Shown in pieces: positions 6,165-7,009 of a DNA stretch of 7,009 bases (positions are counted from its first letter, which is position 1; the number at the start of each line of letters is the position of its first letter). The translations under genes and the position numbers were made by a program. Origin of the DNA: an archaeon. GTDB lineage: Archaea > Thermoproteota > Nitrososphaeria > Conexivisphaerales > UBA164. The stretch spans positions 1-7,009 of the forward strand of contig JAJZYL010000065.1 of the NCBI GenBank assembly GCA_021798095.1. The letters are read 5' to 3'. The notes below the pieces were generated by a model, which was not told where the DNA came from, searched no databases, and was given only the letters and a program-made list of their open reading frames with translations.

Positions 6165-6171
6165 TAATTAA
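6165..6171 (-). promoter_or_regulatory. Candidate TATA box for the molybdenum subunit gene
   Basis: TTAATTA on the minus strand is centred at 6168. That is 26 bases from the ATG of codon 4 (6142) and 17 from the first ATG (6151), so it favours starting at codon 4. A second AT patch (6174-6177) would better suit the first ATG, so the call is not firm. Confidence 0.4.
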
Positions 6172-6219
6172 CCATATCTGCGCGGCCAGCCGTCGGTGGG
6201 GGAGGGGGGTCACGTCTGA

Positions 6220-6262
6220 ACTCGTCCGCACCGGCGGGGCATCAAGCGGACGCTGATTGAGT
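6220..6262. repeat. Inverted repeat, 7-bp perfect stem with outer extension
   Basis: CGTCCGC (6223-6229) and GCGGACG (6246-6252) are perfect reverse complements around a 16-base loop. An outer ACTC/GAGT pairing (6220-6223 with 6259-6262) could extend the stem if six or seven bases bulge out on the 3' side. No T-run follows on either strand, so it is not a terminator. Confidence 0.4.
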
Positions 6263-6403
6263 ATCATTGAAACAGGAAATAAGCCCCCGCTGGCTGATGA
6301 ACTAGCAAGCGGGATAGCGGTCAGGGAAGCACGTACGCTCTTGCGTGAAAGGATGTCACGACGCGCTCCACAGCCATGGCTATCTCTCTGCCCGGTCATG
6401 TAA
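6257..6403 (+). other. Doubtful short ORF (48 residues, TTG start)
   Basis: The frame encodes a helix-like, charged stretch (for example ADELASGIAVREARTLLRER, residues 13-32) and ends at TAA 6401-6403. The same frame is open upstream to the molybdenum subunit start except for one TGA at 6254-6256. There is no ATG near the start, no TATA box 26 bases upstream and no family I recognise. It could be a small gene, a gene relic or chance. Part of it coincides with the hairpin at 6286-6313. Confidence 0.2.
6286..6313. repeat. Strong hairpin, nine pairs with one mismatch and an 8-base loop
   Basis: CCCGCT pairs with AGCGGG. After a G-A mismatch, GCT pairs with AGC, leaving GATGAACT as the loop. It starts 33 bases after the previous inverted repeat. 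The loop region reads TGATGA, like a C box, but no matching D box (CTGA) lies within the usual distance downstream, so I do not call a C/D guide RNA. Confidence 0.45.
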
Positions 6404-6430
6404 GGATGCTTGCCCAATACGGGTCGTAAT

Positions 6431-6538
6431 TAATGCACCTGTCTGGATTTATAGGGAAGTTGTCGGCAATACTACAGGCCATGCGAACTTCCTTTGATGA
6501 AAGAATTAAGGGGTGCCCGGGGCGGCCTGTGTGCATTA
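6431..6538. repeat. Set of overlapping inverted repeats spanning 108 bases
   Basis: Three arm pairs are exact. TAATGCAC (6431-6438) matches GTGCATTA (6531-6538). GGAAGTT (6455-6461) matches AACTTCC (6486-6492). ACAGGCC (6474-6480) matches GGCCTGT (6524-6530). The outer pair can enclose either inner pair, but the two inner pairs cross each other and so would be alternatives or a pseudoknot. The right arms of the first and third pairs are contiguous (6524-6538). Confidence 0.4.
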
Positions 6539-6587
6539 TAAACGTTGTAATAGTAAGGCGGGCCGCCGCCAAAAATAGAATTCGATT

Positions 6588-6635
6588 GTGATAAACTACA
6601 GGGTTACAAGCGCTCTATTTTAAAATGGTGATAAA
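6588..6635 (+). repeat. Direct repeat GTGATAAA upstream of the cupin promoter
   Basis: GTGATAAA occurs at 6588-6595 and 6628-6635, exactly 40 bp apart. The second copy touches the TATA-like box at 6637, where it could also serve as the TFB-recognition element. Two copies placed this way could be an operator, but an AT-rich 8-mer can recur by chance. Confidence 0.3.
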
Positions 6636-6636
6636 G

Positions 6637-6645
6637 TTTTTTATC
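6637..6645 (+). promoter_or_regulatory. Candidate TATA box for the cupin gene
   Basis: TTTTTTATC is centred about 26 bases before the ATG at 6667, preceded by the purine-rich ATAAAG. This fits a leaderless transcript starting at the ATG. A nearer AT patch, TTATAAT (6651-6657), is too close to the start to be the TATA box for that ATG. Confidence 0.5.
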
Positions 6646-6666
6646 TGGGGTTATAATTGCATTTTT

Positions 6667-7009
6667 ATGAACCACTATCTGGCGAATATCTCAGAGGTTA
6701 AAAAGGAACCCGTGCCGGTAAAGGGGGAAAGGGGGGCTTATATCCAATGGCTTATAACCAAGAAAAATGGCGCGCATTACGCTGTAAGAAGGTTCACTCT
6801 GGAGCCCAATGGAATCATACCCATGCATACGCACAATTACCAGGAGACAGTGATTATAACCAATGGTAAATGCAAGGTATGTGTTGCTGATCGGGTTTAC
6901 GAATTAAATGAAAACGACTATGTATTTATAGATGGCCAGGTAAAACACGCGATACTAAATCATGGAGAGCTATTGGAATTCTTCTGTATAATTGATTATC
7001 CGGATGATA
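6667..7009 (+). CDS. Small single-domain cupin protein, C-terminal end cut by the window
   Basis: The frame gives 114 residues and is still open at the edge. Cupin motif 1 is visible in GIIPMHTHNYQETVIITNG (49-67), with metal ligands His54, His56 and Glu60. Motif 2 lies at NDYVFIDGQVKHAILNHG (83-100), with the fourth ligand His94 and the conserved Asn98. The usual Pro and Gly of motif 2 (PxGxxH) appear as DGQVKH. The N-terminal part (GAYIQWLITKKNGAHYAVRRFTLEPNG, 23-49) and the ending LEFFCIID (103-110) match small stand-alone archaeal and bacterial cupins of about 110-120 residues, so only a few residues are probably missing. These proteins bind a metal in a beta barrel. Known relatives range from isomerases and dioxygenases to sensors, and nothing here decides among them. 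The ATG at 6667 is supported by a TATA-like box 26 bases upstream. Extra Cys residues (69, 72, 107) are present. It is divergent from the molybdenum subunit gene, so no operon link is shown. Confidence 0.88.
   Translation, partial: MNHYLANISEVKKEPVPVKGERGAYIQWLITKKNGAHYAVRRFTLEPNGIIPMHTHNYQETVIITNGKCKVCVADRVYELNENDYVFIDGQVKHAILNHGELLEFFCIIDYPDD

Larger units (their letters stand above)
6152..6666. other. 515-bp divergent intergenic region with several inverted repeats
   Basis: The gap between the divergent molybdenum subunit and cupin genes contains no tRNA, rRNA or convincing coding sequence. It holds three groups of potential stems (6220-6262, 6286-6313 and 6431-6538), an 11-bp GC palindrome at 6557-6567 (GGCGGGCCGCC) and the cupin promoter. 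A plus-strand frame at 6257-6403 is weakly protein-like. The GC-rich left part contrasts with the AT-rich last 100 bases before the cupin. It could hold a non-coding RNA, a gene relic or the end of a mobile element. Confidence 0.5.

Noticed and set aside
6294..6350. TGATGA resembling a C box of a C/D guide RNA
   Set aside because: There is no purine before the box, no CTGA D box at the proper distance and no clear D'/C' pair.
6112..6417. 101-residue minus-strand frame upstream of and overlapping the molybdenum subunit start
   Set aside because: Its composition is unlike the real genes here, it overlaps the molybdenum subunit start in another frame, and it has no recognisable motif or family resemblance.
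6557..6567. GC palindrome GGCGGGCCGCC as a terminator
   Set aside because: It is followed by an A-run on the plus strand and not T, and nothing on the minus strand ends there.
1..7009. CRISPR array or tRNA/rRNA gene
   Set aside because: I saw no regularly spaced repeats and no GGTTCGANTCC-like T arm or conserved rRNA sequence.

Overview
The window looks archaeal, most likely from a Thermoplasmatales-like acidophile. The genes have AT-rich TATA-like boxes about 26 bases before plausible start codons, with no Shine-Dalgarno motifs, as expected for leaderless mRNAs. Arg is mostly AGG and Ile often ATA. One gene ends in a T-rich terminator, and the secreted binding protein has a membrane anchor and six N-glycosylation sequons. 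The lineage is inferred from these traits and not from any database match.

Layout, left to right. Positions 1-556 (minus) hold the N-terminal part of a TnpB (IS200/IS605-type) gene that runs off the left edge. Positions 557-897 are non-coding, with a hairpin that may belong to the element's end, an 11-bp imperfect inverted repeat and a TATA box. Positions 898-2265 (plus) encode a class I flavin disulfide reductase of the dihydrolipoamide dehydrogenase type. It converges on the gene at 2520-3644 (minus), a BMP-family membrane-anchored solute-binding protein with a clear hairpin plus T-tract terminator. Positions 3845-6151 (minus) encode the large molybdopterin subunit of a xanthine dehydrogenase/aldehyde oxidase-type hydroxylase. 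A 515-bp gap at 6152-6666 carries several inverted repeats and a doubtful short ORF. Positions 6667-7009 (plus) hold a small single-domain cupin, cut just before its end.

How the parts may fit. The BMP protein and the molybdenum subunit lie in the same direction, 200 bp apart. BMP proteins often bind purine nucleosides and the hydroxylase superfamily includes purine oxidases, so uptake followed by oxidation is a possible theme. However, the FAD and 2Fe-2S subunits and the transporter permease and ATPase are all absent from the window, and two residues that set purine specificity in xanthine dehydrogenase are changed. The reductase and the cupin look like stand-alone genes.

No clearly new multi-gene system is visible. 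The best leads are a possible five-codon leader ORF overlapping the TTG start of the reductase, the orphan molybdenum subunit with its altered active site, and the structured 515-bp gap.
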